DNA of 64,000 nucleotides from Chitinophaga sp. SYP-B3965 (GCF_009647655.1 NZ_WJFD01000001.1:3462488-3526487), one strand, 5' to 3'; counted from the first letter of the stretch, positions 9,310-18,514 are shown. Numbers and translations are program-made. Notes: generated from the letters alone by a model not told the origin.

Positions 9310-9813
9310 ATGAAAATGAGAAGATGGATGTTCCTGCTTTTATGCCTTCCGACCTTGCTGAAAGCACAAACCAACACTAACACCACCACCAATATTCCTC
9401 CTTTTAAGCAATATCCGATCATTTCTCCCCTGCCGCTGACCTTATATGACGGAAGCTCCTTTTCCAAGAACGACCTCCCGAAAAACAAGCCTGTGCTGGT
9501 TTTTCTCTTTAGTGTGGAGTGCGATCACTGTGCTCATATGACAGAGGATATCCTCAAAAACATCGGCAAGTTCGGAAAAACCCAGCTATTAATGATCACT
9601 CCTTTTAAATTGGAGCGAATGAAAGCCTGGTACGACGAATATAAGATCAAAAACTACCCCAATATAATCATGGCAGCTGAGCCTACACGCCAGATCCTAT
9701 CTTATTACGACCTCCATAACTTCCCCGGAACTTATATTTACAATAAGAAGCACCGGTTGGAAGCGGACTACGAAGGTACCGTTAAACTGGACACTTTGTT
9801 AAAGCACTTATAA
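9310..9813 (+). CDS. Secreted thioredoxin-fold protein (TlpA-like) with CDHC motif
   Basis: The protein has 167 residues. A signal peptide (1-20, ending KAQ) is followed by a Thr/Asn-rich linker and a thioredoxin-like domain: PVLVFLFSVECDHCAHM places the CxxC cysteines at residues 71 and 74, and FPGTYIYNKK near residue 140 supplies the cis-proline region. The family comprises TlpA/AhpC-TSA-type oxidoreductases that reduce or exchange disulfides in the periplasm. It is divergent from efp and monocistronic. The partner protein is not evident. CDHC is unusual but keeps both cysteines, so redox activity is likely. Confidence 0.8.
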   Translation: MKMRRWMFLLLCLPTLLKAQTNTNTTTNIPPFKQYPIISPLPLTLYDGSSFSKNDLPKNKPVLVFLFSVECDHCAHMTEDILKNIGKFGKTQLLMITPFKLERMKAWYDEYKIKNYPNIIMAAEPTRQILSYYDLHNFPGTYIYNKKHRLEADYEGTVKLDTLLKHL

Positions 9814-9882
9814 ATTTAGCATTACTGTTGATCGAATTGGGAATTTTTAGGGGAATAGTCAGAAATTCACGATCCGATGTCC

Positions 9883-9890
9883 TACTTTTG
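9883..9890 (+). promoter_or_regulatory. -7 box of the mdh promoter
   Basis: TACTTTTG matches TAnnTTTG exactly and lies 44 bases before the mdh ATG. The -33 element is not clear. Confidence 0.45.
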
Positions 9891-9934
9891 TTTTCCAAAT
9901 TAATTCTTCACCTTTTTTAAAATACTCAGATACG

Positions 9935-10873
9935 ATGAAAGTTACTGTTGTAGGAGCTGGAAATGTAGGCGCAACCTGTGCCAATGTACTGGCCCACAGA
10001 GATTTCTTGCAGGAAGTTGTTTTGCTTGACATCAAGGAAGGCACCGCAGAAGGAAAGGCACTGGACACGTGGCAGCAAGCGCCTATTGATTATTATAGCA
10101 CAAAGGTGACCGGTGTTACCAACGACTATACCAAAACTGCCAACAGCGATGTGGTAGTGATCACTTCCGGCCTCCCCCGCAAACCAGGTATGAGCCGGGA
10201 CGATTTGATCTCCACCAATGCCAATATCGTAAAATCTGTAACCGAGAATGTTACCAAACACTCTCCTAACGCTATTATCATCATCGTATCCAATCCTTTG
10301 GATGTAATGACCTACTGCTCTTACCTGACTGCTAAAAAAGACAGCAGCAAGGTGTTCGGTATGGCCGGCATCCTGGATACAGCCCGTTACCGCGCCTTCC
10401 TGGCAACCGAGATCGGCTGTTCTCCCAAGGACATCCAGGCTATCCTGATGGGCGGTCACGGAGATACCATGGTTCCCCTGCCCCGTTACACCACTGTTTC
10501 CGGTATCCCGGTAACTGAACTGGTAGCGGCTGATAAACTGGAAGCCATCATCCAACGCACCAAAGTTGGTGGCGGTGAGATCGTGAACCTCCTGGGCACC
10601 TCTGCCTGGTATGCTCCCGGCGCTGCAGCTGCACAAATGGTGGAAGCCATCCTGAAAGATGAAAAACGCATCTTCCCTGTTTGCGCATGGCTTACCGGCG
10701 AATATGGCCTGAAAGACATCTACCTCGGCGTTCCCGTTGTACTTGGCAAGAACGGTATCGAAAAGATCATCGAACTGAAACTGAATGAAGAAGAGAAAGC
10801 ATTGCTTGCTACTTCAGCCGTTCACGTGAAAGAAGTGATGGACGTACTGGACAATATGAAAACTCCTGCTTAA
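9935..10873 (+). CDS. mdh: Malate dehydrogenase
   Basis: Interconverts malate and oxaloacetate with NAD in the TCA cycle. The 312 residues match the lactate-dehydrogenase-like bacterial malate dehydrogenases. Visible marks are the Rossmann loop VVGAGNVGATCA (residues 4-15), an aspartate after strand two that selects NAD (LLDIKEG), the substrate-loop arginines in GLPRKPGMSRDDL (the first Arg marks malate over lactate), VSNPLDVM, and the catalytic histidine in MGGHGDTMVPL. It is a single gene with a strong terminator. Lactate dehydrogenase is unlikely because of the arginine in the loop. Confidence 0.95.
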   Translation: MKVTVVGAGNVGATCANVLAHRDFLQEVVLLDIKEGTAEGKALDTWQQAPIDYYSTKVTGVTNDYTKTANSDVVVITSGLPRKPGMSRDDLISTNANIVKSVTENVTKHSPNAIIIIVSNPLDVMTYCSYLTAKKDSSKVFGMAGILDTARYRAFLATEIGCSPKDIQAILMGGHGDTMVPLPRYTTVSGIPVTELVAADKLEAIIQRTKVGGGEIVNLLGTSAWYAPGAAAAQMVEAILKDEKRIFPVCAWLTGEYGLKDIYLGVPVVLGKNGIEKIIELKLNEEEKALLATSAVHVKEVMDVLDNMKTPA

Positions 10874-10899
10874 ACCAGGGTTTACCAGATATTTTAAAA

Positions 10900-10939
10900 G
10901 AGAGCATCCCGTTGCAAATGGGATGCTCTCCTTTTTTTT
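10900..10939 (+). terminator. Terminator of mdh
   Basis: An 11-bp perfect stem (GAGAGCATCCC / GGGATGCTCTC) with a 9-base loop is followed by a run of T. Confidence 0.9.
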
Positions 10940-10958
10940 GTAGAAGTACTACTACAAG

Positions 10959-10993
10959 TTTGAGCGTTATAACAACTGATCTTCGTAACTTTA
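10959..10993 (+). promoter_or_regulatory. Candidate promoter of the yceI-like gene
   Basis: TTTG, 23 bases, then TAACTTTA, one mismatch to the -7 box. The spacing is somewhat long and the leader would be about 90 bases. Confidence 0.3.
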
Positions 10994-11089
10994 TGGCGCG
11001 TTAAGGGCGTTTAGGGTTAACAGTTTGTCAGGTACACCAACAGCAAGGCCAGAATCTATATTACATCTCATCCCAAAAATGACCATATC

Positions 11090-11671
11090 ATGAAAAGGCT
11101 ACTCCTTGTAGTGCTGATATGCAGCCCGCTGAGCTTATTGGCACAGGCAGCAACATGGAAGGTAGACAGGGACCACTCTTCCGTTAATTTTTCTGTAGAA
11201 CACCTGGTGATCTCTGATGTAGACGGTAGTTTTAAAAGTTTCGATGGTGAATTAAAGTCCGCTAAACCGGACTTTTCTGATGCCCGGATCAACTTTACAA
11301 TAGATGTATCGAGCGTAAACACAGGCAATGACCCAAGAGATAAACACCTCAGATCAAATGATTTTTTGAATGCAGAGCAGTATCCAACAATGTCATTTAA
11401 AAGCGTTTCATTCACGAAGGTTTCTGAAGGGAAATACTTACTGGAAGGAGATCTTACGATCCGCGACGTAACAAAACGGGTGAAGTTCAACGTCAGTTAC
11501 GGTGGTACTGTAAAAGATGCTGAAAACAAACAGAGAGCAGGATTCAAAGCAAATACTTACATCAACCGGTTTGATTATAACCTTAAATGGGATAAGATGA
11601 CCGAAGCCGGGGGAATGGTAGTGGACAAGATGGTGGACATAGAATTAAAACTGGAGTTTATCAAACAATAA
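11090..11671 (+). CDS. YceI family protein, secreted
   Basis: The protein has 193 residues. A signal peptide (about 1-20) leads into a YceI lipocalin-like beta barrel. Typical features are WKVDRDHSSVNFSVEHLVISDVDGSF at the start of the mature part, FTIDVSSVNTGNDPRDKHLRSNDFLNAEQYP in the middle and LTIRDVTKRVKF near residue 130. Members bind polyisoprenoids or related lipids in the periplasm; the physiological role is not settled. The MarR-type regulator gene follows 99 bases downstream on the same strand, an arrangement I believe is common for YceI in Bacteroidota and suggestive of joint regulation. Confidence 0.9.
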   Translation: MKRLLLVVLICSPLSLLAQAATWKVDRDHSSVNFSVEHLVISDVDGSFKSFDGELKSAKPDFSDARINFTIDVSSVNTGNDPRDKHLRSNDFLNAEQYPTMSFKSVSFTKVSEGKYLLEGDLTIRDVTKRVKFNVSYGGTVKDAENKQRAGFKANTYINRFDYNLKWDKMTEAGGMVVDKMVDIELKLEFIKQ

Positions 11672-11716
11672 CTGTGTAGAATTTACACGTAAACCTAACT
11701 GGATGAAGGCGTTAGC

Positions 11717-11754
11717 AATTGCGCTTTGTATCTCCATATCATTTAAATTGCGCT
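11717..11754. promoter_or_regulatory. Direct repeat AATTGCGCT, candidate MarR operator
   Basis: AATTGCGCT occurs at 11717-11725 and again at 11746-11754, 29 bases apart. The first copy overlaps the 8-bp palindrome GCAATTGC. The second copy ends at the AT-rich -7-like segment of the marR-type gene. The placement suits autoregulation, but a MarR dimer normally binds an inverted repeat. Confidence 0.3.
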
Positions 11755-11770
11755 ATATTTTTTGCCACAT

Positions 11771-12232
11771 ATGTCCAATATCGAAAAGCTGATTTCAATC
11801 AAAACCTTTACCAGTGAACACCACAAGGGACTAGTAGGTCTGATATTCGTGGGGAACTGGATCATTTCAAAACACCAGCATTTTTTCAAGCAGTATGACA
11901 TTACCATGCAGCAGTTCAACATCCTGCGCATCCTGCGTGGGCAGCACCCTAAAGCCGCGAGCATTAATATGCTCAAAGAAAGGATGCTGGACAAAATGAG
12001 CGATGTTTCCCGCCTTGTTGAAAGATTGCGCAAAGCAGGCCTGGTAGAACGTAAAAGCTGTGAGCTGGACAGAAGAGCGGTAGACGTTATTATTTCGCCC
12101 AAAGGCCTTCAGTTGCTTAAAACCATCGATGCGGAAATAGGCACACTGGAAGAAACGCTGAGAGCGTCCTTAAACGAAAAGGAAGTAGTGCAATTGAATA
12201 AGTTGCTGGATAAATTACTGAACGCCTATTAA
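11771..12232 (+). CDS. MarR family transcriptional regulator
   Basis: 153 residues from the ATG at 11771. An in-frame TTG at 11762 lies inside a T-rich -7-like box and is rejected. The winged-helix domain is visible as QQFNILRILRGQHPKAASINMLKERM, then the recognition helix KMSDVSRLVERLRKAGLVERK and the wing SCELDRRAVDVIISPKG (MarR-type DxRxxxVxLT-like motif). Flanking helices give dimerisation. Such regulators usually repress nearby genes and are released by small phenolic or oxidant ligands. The upstream yceI-like gene and its own promoter are the likely targets. Confidence 0.85.
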   Translation: MSNIEKLISIKTFTSEHHKGLVGLIFVGNWIISKHQHFFKQYDITMQQFNILRILRGQHPKAASINMLKERMLDKMSDVSRLVERLRKAGLVERKSCELDRRAVDVIISPKGLQLLKTIDAEIGTLEETLRASLNEKEVVQLNKLLDKLLNAY

Positions 12233-12245
12233 GTGCAGGATAGAA

Positions 12246-12276
12246 AACAAACTCCCGGCTAATGCAGGAGTTTGTT
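12246..12276. terminator. Convergent terminator between marR and the MFS gene
   Basis: A 10-bp perfect stem (AACAAACTCC / GGAGTTTGTT) lies 14 bases after the marR stop and 9 bases after the MFS stop on the other strand. T runs are weak on both sides, but the position suits both genes. Confidence 0.6.
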
Positions 12277-12284
12277 CATTCAGT

Positions 12285-13538
12285 TTATGTTTCCTCTACA
12301 TAATCAAGGTCTTTGCCAAATGTTTCGCTCATGGAAAAAGCGAAGATGAAAGCCAGTGCTATACAGAGGATACCTGTAATGAGCCCGCTTTGCAGGTAAC
12401 TGAAACCCAGGCCTGTTTGCAAAACACCGAAAACTAAGGAGATCAGCGGAAGCATGCCGCGTGCATAGTTAGGAACCGTAGTAGCAGCCGTAGCCCGCAG
12501 ATTGGTACCAAACTGCTCTGCTGCCACTGTTACAAATATCGCCCAGAACCCAACGCTGAAGCCCATCAGGCCACAGATCGTATAGAATGCAGCGGCAGAC
12601 ATCCCATATGCGTTAAAATATAAAATAACACTGATCAGGGTAAGGGTGTAAAAGATATATAACACCTTCTTCCGGCTGCGCATGATCTGGCTGATAAAAC
12701 CACTGGCAAAATCTCCGAAAGTAAGCGCAGCATAACAGATCATAATGGCCTTCCCCGGATCAATGTCTCCCACTACCCCCATTTCCTTTGCGAATTTATT
12801 AGAGAATGTCATAAGGATCCCTACTACAAACCAGGTCGGCAAACCTATCATAATACATTTCAGGTAACGGAAGAACCGCTCCTTACTGGTGAAGAATTTA
12901 AAATAATTACCACGGCTTACGTTCCCGCTTTGCTTGATATTATTATACATGCCGGACTCTACCACACTCACCCGAAGGATCAGTAACGCCAGGCCCAATG
13001 CTCCGCCGATATAATAACAAACACGCCAGTTATCCTGAAAATACTCTGATACGAAATAAGCTACTACAGCCCCGGAGATCCCCACGCTGGCTACGATCAT
13101 AGTACCCAGACCACGTTTCTCTTTTGGCAGTATTTCAGAAACCAGGGTGATACCTGCTCCCAATTCACCAGCCAGCCCCAATCCGGCCACAAACCGCCAG
13201 ATCATATACCAGGCAATAGCATTGTCTCCACCGATCATACCATTGGCAATATTGGCTATAGAATACAAAAGGATAGAACCAAACAGTACGGATAAACGTC
13301 CGCGTTTATCTCCTAATACTCCCCAAATGATACCACCAATGAGCATACCTATCATCTGAATATTGATGAGGTACATGCCTATCCGGTCTACATCATCTCC
13401 CACAAGGCCAAGAGAGGTAAGGCTTTTGATACGTATAATACCAAATAAGAGAAGGTCGTAGATGTCTACAAAATAACCCAGAGATGCTACAATGACTGCA
13501 GCGTTAATTAGCTTAACGGGTTTGCTGGCGGAATTCAT
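12285..13538 (-). CDS. MFS transporter (metabolite:H+ symporter-like)
   Basis: 417 residues with about 12 membrane helices. Helix 1 carries GYFVDIYDLLLFG, the acidic signature of the sugar/aromatic-acid-type proton symporters, and the loop after helix 2 carries GVLGDKRGR, the MFS motif A. RFVAGLGLAGELGAGITLVSEILPKEKRG near residue 115 is the next conserved block. A central loop of charged residues (about 190-215) separates the halves. It probably imports a small organic acid or sugar with protons through the inner membrane. The substrate cannot be told. It is monocistronic, facing away from the DedA gene's terminator. Confidence 0.85.
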   Translation of the reverse strand: MNSASKPVKLINAAVIVASLGYFVDIYDLLLFGIIRIKSLTSLGLVGDDVDRIGMYLINIQMIGMLIGGIIWGVLGDKRGRLSVLFGSILLYSIANIANGMIGGDNAIAWYMIWRFVAGLGLAGELGAGITLVSEILPKEKRGLGTMIVASVGISGAVVAYFVSEYFQDNWRVCYYIGGALGLALLILRVSVVESGMYNNIKQSGNVSRGNYFKFFTSKERFFRYLKCIMIGLPTWFVVGILMTFSNKFAKEMGVVGDIDPGKAIMICYAALTFGDFASGFISQIMRSRKKVLYIFYTLTLISVILYFNAYGMSAAAFYTICGLMGFSVGFWAIFVTVAAEQFGTNLRATAATTVPNYARGMLPLISLVFGVLQTGLGFSYLQSGLITGILCIALAFIFAFSMSETFGKDLDYVEET

Positions 13539-13566
13539 AAAGGTTGATATTTTAACGGTATACCCT

Positions 13567-13602
13567 AAAAAAGAAAGAGACGCAAAATAATTGCGTCTCT
13601 TT
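13567..13602 (-). terminator. Terminator of the DedA family gene
   Basis: A 12-bp perfect stem (AAAGAGACGCAA / TTGCGTCTCTTT, loop of 5) is followed on the minus strand by a T-rich run. Confidence 0.85.
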
Positions 13603-13618
13603 AAAATATGAAATAATA

Positions 13619-14320
13619 TTACGATTTTATTTCTTCTTTTTCTACAGGTGGTTCAATTGGATTGCCATATTCATCAAAATGAGAGTGGATCGTTGCTTTA
13701 CCGAACACCAGTTTAATGATCACAGGCAGTGTGGTGATCACTACAATAATGATGATGATCCATTCCAGGTGATCCTTCAGGTTGGGGAATGCTTTGTTCA
13801 GGTAGTGACCCGCCAGCATCATGGAAAAAACCCAGGCGACTGATCCCACCACATTCCAGAACATAAATTTCTTACGTTCCATATTTACGATCCCCGCAAC
13901 AATAGGCGTGAACGTACGTACAATGGGCAGAAAGCGGGCAATAAAAACAGCAGCAGCACCATATTTATCAAAAACCTCCTTGGCCTGCCAGAGATGTTTC
14001 TTCTTAAACAGGAAGGTGTCTTTTCTTTTAAATAAAATGGGGCCTGACTTTCTGCCAAACCAGAAACCAACCATGTTACCAAGTATACCCATGATCGCAA
14101 TCAGGGTCATCACCACCACAAAAGGCATATTAAAAAAGCTCGCGCTTAACTCTTCTCCATAAATACCTGCAACAAAAAGCAATGAATCCCCCGGAAGGAA
14201 GAAACCCACAAACAAACCTGTTTCAGCGAAGATGATTCCTAAGATCAGGTACAATCCCCCGTGCTGAATGATCCACTCCGGACTAATTAAATGCTTAAAA
14301 AACTCAATGATCTGATCCAT
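13619..14320 (-). CDS. DedA family membrane protein
   Basis: 233 residues. The family signatures are ETGLFVGFFLPGDSLLFVAG near residue 32 and FIARFLPIVRTFTPIVAG near residue 125, with four or more membrane helices and re-entrant segments. DedA proteins act in the inner membrane and are linked to undecaprenyl phosphate or phospholipid flipping and membrane potential. The C-terminal tail after the last helix is hydrophilic and ends in a glutamate/lysine-rich stretch. The gene is downstream of the symporter gene with an 83-base gap, and may have its own promoter. Confidence 0.9.
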   Translation of the reverse strand: MDQIIEFFKHLISPEWIIQHGGLYLILGIIFAETGLFVGFFLPGDSLLFVAGIYGEELSASFFNMPFVVVMTLIAIMGILGNMVGFWFGRKSGPILFKRKDTFLFKKKHLWQAKEVFDKYGAAAVFIARFLPIVRTFTPIVAGIVNMERKKFMFWNVVGSVAWVFSMMLAGHYLNKAFPNLKDHLEWIIIIIVVITTLPVIIKLVFGKATIHSHFDEYGNPIEPPVEKEEIKS

Positions 14321-14403
14321 GCTGATGTTTAAAAAATTGAATAGACGGCCAAAAATAGCTTATTATTTGTCAAGACTAAGTTAATATTTAATGAAAAGTC
14401 GCA

Positions 14404-15783
14404 CTAGGCCTTTGTTTCAGGCGGAAGCTTAGTGAAATCAACTTCTCCTTCCCACCTGCCAATTACCGCAGTAGCCAGGCAATTTCCTATCACGTTTACA
14501 GAAGTACGGGCCATATCCATCAGCTCATCAATGCCAAGGATCAGGAAAACAGGCCAGGTAGGCAGGTTAAAGGAATGCACCGTTCCCAAAATGATCACCA
14601 ATGTAGCCCGTGGTACACCAGCTACCCCTTTACTCGTCAGCATCAGGGTGAAAACCATCAGGATCTGCTGCCCCCAGGAAAGCGGATGCCCGGCAGCCTG
14701 TGAAACAAATACAGCCGCAAGCGCCAGGTATAAGGTAGAGCCGTCCAGGTTAAAACTATATCCGGTGGGCATTACAAAAGCAATCACTTTACGTGGCACC
14801 CCCATCCTTTCCATGGCTTCCATGGCTTTAGGCAGGGCAGACTCTGAACTGGTGGTAGCAAAAGCAATGGATACCGGTTCTGATATCTCCCGGATAAATC
14901 TGCCGATAGGTAACTTAATGATCAGGGCTACCGGCAGGAATACTACCAGCATGAATATCAACAGGGCAACATAGAGTGTAGCCAGCAATTGTAAAAGATT
15001 ACCCAGCACAGCCAAACCTCCGTGCCCTACCGTAAAGGCAATCGCAGCCCCCACCCCTATCGGGGCATAATACATCACAATATTGGTGAACTTGAACATC
15101 ACTTCGGACAAACTTTCGCAGAAACCCAGCATAGGCCCGCGGAACTTTTCCTTCACCAGTAATAAGGATATACCAAAGATCACACTGAATACCACTATAG
15201 GAAGGATATCCCCATGATAAATAGATTTCGCAATGTTTTCAGGGAATACATGCAGCACAATATCCTGCCAGTTCTGAGGTTTAGGCTCCGGGAGGTTTTC
15301 ATGTAAAGCATTAGGTGGCACCTTGATCCCCACACCAGCCTGGCTAATATTGATAGCCGCCAGTCCTATAAATAAGGCAATAGTGGTAACGATCTCAAAG
15401 TATAACAAGGACTTCCAGCCCATTCTTCCCACCTGTTTGATATCCGAATGCCCGGCAATACCCACCACCAGCGTACCAAATAATAAAGGAGCAATAACGG
15501 TTTTGATCATGGAAAGGAAGATCTTGCTCAGCACCTGGAAGTTAACCGCAACCGTCGGCCAGTCGTGACCCACCTCTGCCCCTACCACCATACTCACGAG
15601 GATCCAGGTGGTTAATGACTTCTTTTTAATTGCGAACCAGATGATGGAAGCAATAGCCAGCCAGCGGGTGATAGCCAGGCCTACCAATGGAATACTGATC
15701 AGTCCATAATGCTCAAGTGTATGAAGGATAGCAACAATGGTAATAAGGCTCAATGCAATCAGGGCTGCCTGCTTCTTATTCAT
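14404..15783 (-). CDS. Dicarboxylate/amino acid:cation symporter (DAACS family)
   Basis: 459 residues. The family's hallmark TTSSESALPKAMEAM (serine-rich re-entrant loop HP1) lies near residue 310, and VMPTGYSFNLDGSTLYLAL near residue 340 is the conserved helix TM7 segment. LTSKGVAGVPRATLVIILGTV is HP2 and DELMDMARTSVNVIGNCLATAVIGRWEG holds the substrate-binding Asp and Asn residues of TM8. It imports glutamate, aspartate or C4-dicarboxylates with Na+ or H+. The first 60 residues form two extra hydrophobic helices compared with GltP. The closest named relatives are GltP and DctA; the choice cannot be made from sequence alone. Confidence 0.9.
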   Translation of the reverse strand: MNKKQAALIALSLITIVAILHTLEHYGLISIPLVGLAITRWLAIASIIWFAIKKKSLTTWILVSMVVGAEVGHDWPTVAVNFQVLSKIFLSMIKTVIAPLLFGTLVVGIAGHSDIKQVGRMGWKSLLYFEIVTTIALFIGLAAINISQAGVGIKVPPNALHENLPEPKPQNWQDIVLHVFPENIAKSIYHGDILPIVVFSVIFGISLLLVKEKFRGPMLGFCESLSEVMFKFTNIVMYYAPIGVGAAIAFTVGHGGLAVLGNLLQLLATLYVALLIFMLVVFLPVALIIKLPIGRFIREISEPVSIAFATTSSESALPKAMEAMERMGVPRKVIAFVMPTGYSFNLDGSTLYLALAAVFVSQAAGHPLSWGQQILMVFTLMLTSKGVAGVPRATLVIILGTVHSFNLPTWPVFLILGIDELMDMARTSVNVIGNCLATAVIGRWEGEVDFTKLPPETKA

Positions 15784-16012
15784 TAGAGGTGATTTAGGTT
15801 TAGTTAGTGTAATAACGCAAGGAAATAATCACACGGAATACCAGCCCTGGTACCCAATGCAATAAAAATCGCTCAAAAATAAGGTTCTGGACGGAAAATC
15901 CGCATAAATGTTGACAGAAGGGGGCAGGAATAGATGGATTGCAAGTAAATTGCAATTGCATGCATTCATAAAATAAAAATACGGTGTTAGAATTTTAGAT
16001 ACTATATTTGAC

Positions 16013-16020
16013 GATCTGTA
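16013..16020 (+). promoter_or_regulatory. -7 box of the APC permease gene
   Basis: TATATTTG matches TAnnTTTG exactly, 49 bases before the ATG. No clear -33 element. The 286 bases between the symporter and permease genes otherwise show nothing recognisable. Confidence 0.4.
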
Positions 16021-16069
16021 AAAAATCTAGACTAAACAAAGCTTATATCAACCACCACAACTACTTAGT

Positions 16070-17569
16070 ATGAGCATGCTTTTTGCTAAAAAACCTTTGT
16101 CAACTTTGCTCGCAGAAGCTTCCGATTCAGAAAAAGGTCTTAAACGTACATTGGGTGCCTGGGCACTTGTAGCGTTGGGTATCGGTGCTATCATCGGTGC
16201 AGGGCTTTTTGTAAGAACAGCTGCTGCTGCCGGAGCGCATGCAGGTTCTGCGGTGACTGTCTCCTTTATCATTGCAGCTATCGGATGTGCCCTCGCAGGT
16301 CTGTGTTATGCTGAATTTGCTTCCATGATCCCTATCTCCGGAAGTGCCTATACATATTCCTACGCCACCATGGGTGAATTCGTAGCCTGGATCATTGGCT
16401 GGGACCTTGTACTGGAATACGCATTGGGGGCGGCTACCGTGGCTATCGGCTGGAGCCAGTATCTCAACAAACTATTGTTCATTACATTCGGCAGTGCTAT
16501 ACCATATGAATGGAGCCACTCTCCCTTCCAGGTATCTGAAGCTGGTGTTACCGGTATCGTGAACATCCCGGCGATGTTCATCCTGCTGCTGATCTCTCTC
16601 CTGCTGGTTAGAGGTACGCAACAATCCGCTGTAGTAAATACGATCATTGTAATAGTAAAGGTTTGTATCGTTATCCTTTTCATTATCCTCGGCTGGCAGT
16701 TTATCAACCCTGCTAACCACACTCCTTATATGATCCCTGAAACTGCAGGTGTTGTAAACCTCAGTGATGGGTCTTCGGTAGATTACTCTCACTTCTGGAA
16801 TAATGGTTTTGCCGGAGTAATGACAGGTGCTGGTATCGTATTCTTTGCCTTCATTGGTTTTGATGCGGTTTCCACTGCAGCACAGGAAACCAAGAACCCT
16901 TCGAAGACCATGCCTTTTGGTATCCTGATCTCCCTGGCGGTTTGTACTGTTCTGTATATCCTCTTCTCTCACGTACTGACTGGTGTTGCTCCTTACCAGG
17001 ATTTCCTGAAATCAGGCAGCGAAGCTTCCGTTGCATATGCAATTGATACTTACATGCCGGGATATAGCTGGTTATCTACCCTTATCACAGTAGCCATCCT
17101 CGCAGGTTTCAGTTCTGTGATCCTGGTGATGCTACTGGGTCAGACACGTGTATTCTACTCCATGTCTAAAGACGGATTAGTACCTAAGATATTCTCTGAT
17201 CTGCATCCTAAATTCCGCACGCCCTACAAATCACAAATGTTATTCTTTGTATTTGTATCCTTGTTCGCTGGCTTTATTCCGGACCACGTGGTAGGAAATA
17301 TGACAAGTATCGGTACCTTATTTGCCTTCGTACTGGTATGCATCGGTGTGATCGTAATGCGCAAAAGCAATCCTGAAGCAGTGCGTGCTTTCAAAACACC
17401 ATGGGTTCCTTTTGTTCCTATCCTGGGAGCACTCGTTTGCCTGGCCATGATCGTGAGCCTCGGCAGAGAGAACTGGGAGCGTTTAGGTGTTTGGTTACTG
17501 ATCGGTATGGTCGTTTATTTCGGCTATAGTGTTAAGAACAGTAAAGTGCGTAAAAGCAGACAACAATAA
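16070..17569 (+). CDS. APC superfamily amino acid permease (CAT-type)
   Basis: 499 residues with about 12-13 membrane helices. LGAWALVALGIGAIIGAGLFVRTAAAA near residue 27 is the helix-1 glycine-rich substrate motif of APC transporters. ALAGLCYAEFASMIPISGSAYTYSYATMGEFVAWIIGWDLVLEYALGAA is the conserved stretch of helices 2-3 in the cationic amino acid transporter group. GIVFFAFIGFDAVSTAAQETKNPSKTMPFGI marks helix 6 and the following loop. It likely imports an amino acid by proton symport or exchange at the inner membrane; the specificity is open. Single gene with promoter and terminator. Confidence 0.9.
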   Translation: MSMLFAKKPLSTLLAEASDSEKGLKRTLGAWALVALGIGAIIGAGLFVRTAAAAGAHAGSAVTVSFIIAAIGCALAGLCYAEFASMIPISGSAYTYSYATMGEFVAWIIGWDLVLEYALGAATVAIGWSQYLNKLLFITFGSAIPYEWSHSPFQVSEAGVTGIVNIPAMFILLLISLLLVRGTQQSAVVNTIIVIVKVCIVILFIILGWQFINPANHTPYMIPETAGVVNLSDGSSVDYSHFWNNGFAGVMTGAGIVFFAFIGFDAVSTAAQETKNPSKTMPFGILISLAVCTVLYILFSHVLTGVAPYQDFLKSGSEASVAYAIDTYMPGYSWLSTLITVAILAGFSSVILVMLLGQTRVFYSMSKDGLVPKIFSDLHPKFRTPYKSQMLFFVFVSLFAGFIPDHVVGNMTSIGTLFAFVLVCIGVIVMRKSNPEAVRAFKTPWVPFVPILGALVCLAMIVSLGRENWERLGVWLLIGMVVYFGYSVKNSKVRKSRQQ

Positions 17570-17598
17570 CTGATTGTAAGAAATTGCATTATATGATA

Positions 17599-17631
17599 AA
17601 AAGCTGCCTTCTATATAAAAGGCAGCTTTTT
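17599..17631 (+). terminator. Terminator of the APC permease gene
   Basis: A 12-bp perfect stem (AAAAGCTGCCTT / AAGGCAGCTTTT) with an 8-base loop ending in T. Confidence 0.85.
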
Positions 17632-17691
17632 ACTTTTAGCTATATATCGACAAAATTTTACGCCACTACAAAGGAATTTAATAAATTTGCA

Positions 17692-17699
17692 CCCACGTT
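17692..17699 (+). promoter_or_regulatory. -7 box of the yebC-like gene
   Basis: TAAATTTG, an exact TAnnTTTG match, 42 bases before the ATG. -33 element unclear. Confidence 0.4.
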
Positions 17700-17741
17700 A
17701 CGCAATCCCGGCATTGCGTGATCTATAATTCGTAATTCATT

Positions 17742-18452
17742 ATGGGACGTATATTTGAAGTAAGAAAACATACCATGTTTGCCCGGTGGGATCGCATGGC
17801 CAAACAGTTTACCCGGATCGGCAAGGAAATAGCCATGGCAGTTAAACAAGCCGGCCCTGACCCCGATAATAACCCTGCACTCCGCCGCTGCTATGCGAAT
17901 GCGAGAGGTGTGGGTATGCCCAAAGACCGTGTGGAAGCTGCTATCAAGCGCGCCATGGGTAAGGATACAACTAACTATGATGAAGTTGTATATGAAGGAT
18001 ACGCACCGCATGGCGTTGCCGTAATAGTAGAAACAGCTACAGACAATGCTACGCGTACTGTTGCCAATGTAAGGATGCACTTTAATAAAGGAGGGGGAAG
18101 TCTCGGGAATAGCGGTTCCGTAGGTTTTCTCTTCAACAGGATGGGCGTTTTCAAGATCAAAAATGAAGGGCAGAACCTGGAAGAACTGGAACTGGAACTG
18201 ATAGATTTTGGATTGGAGGATATTGGGGAAGATACAGAGGGTAATATCATCCTGCGCGCTGCCTTTACCGAATTCGGTAACATGGCCAAGGCACTGGAGG
18301 AAAAAGGAATGCCCATTATCAGCGCTGAATTGCACAGGATCCCTACCACACAGGTAGAACTAAATGAAGAACAAACGAAAGAAGTGCTAGAAATGATTGA
18401 CAGGCTGGAGCAGGATGAAGATGTGCAGCAGGTGTTCTACAATCTCAAGTAA
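17742..18452 (+). CDS. YebC/PmpR family protein
   Basis: 236 residues. The family shows three alpha-beta domains: a basic helical N-terminus ([24 protein letters not shown]), the conserved [21 protein letters not shown] near residue 55, [23 protein letters not shown] near residue 85, and [20 protein letters not shown] near residue 115. Members were described as DNA-binding regulators, and more recently as ribosome-associated factors relieving polyproline stalls. The N-terminus differs from the E. coli MAGHSKWANI form but keeps the length. Given the unusual EF-P in this genome the second role is worth noting, though this is inference. Single gene. Confidence 0.9.
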   Translation: MGRIFEVRKHTMFARWDRMAKQFTRIGKEIAMAVKQAGPDPDNNPALRRCYANARGVGMPKDRVEAAIKRAMGKDTTNYDEVVYEGYAPHGVAVIVETATDNATRTVANVRMHFNKGGGSLGNSGSVGFLFNRMGVFKIKNEGQNLEELELELIDFGLEDIGEDTEGNIILRAAFTEFGNMAKALEEKGMPIISAELHRIPTTQVELNEEQTKEVLEMIDRLEQDEDVQQVFYNLK

Positions 18453-18471
18453 TTCTTTATATAATTATATC

Positions 18472-18512
18472 ACCCGGAATCAGGCGCAGGCGCAGGATCC
18501 CGGGTTCTTTTT
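18472..18512 (+). terminator. Terminator of the yebC-like gene
   Basis: A 10-base stem with one mismatch (ACCCGGAATC / GATCCCGGGT) followed by TTCTTTTTT. It lies between two convergent genes. Confidence 0.6.
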
Positions 18513-18514
18513 TA

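Noticed and set aside
12246..12276. Reading the hairpin as a MarR operator
   Set aside because: It lies downstream of marR between convergent stops, where termination is the simpler explanation.
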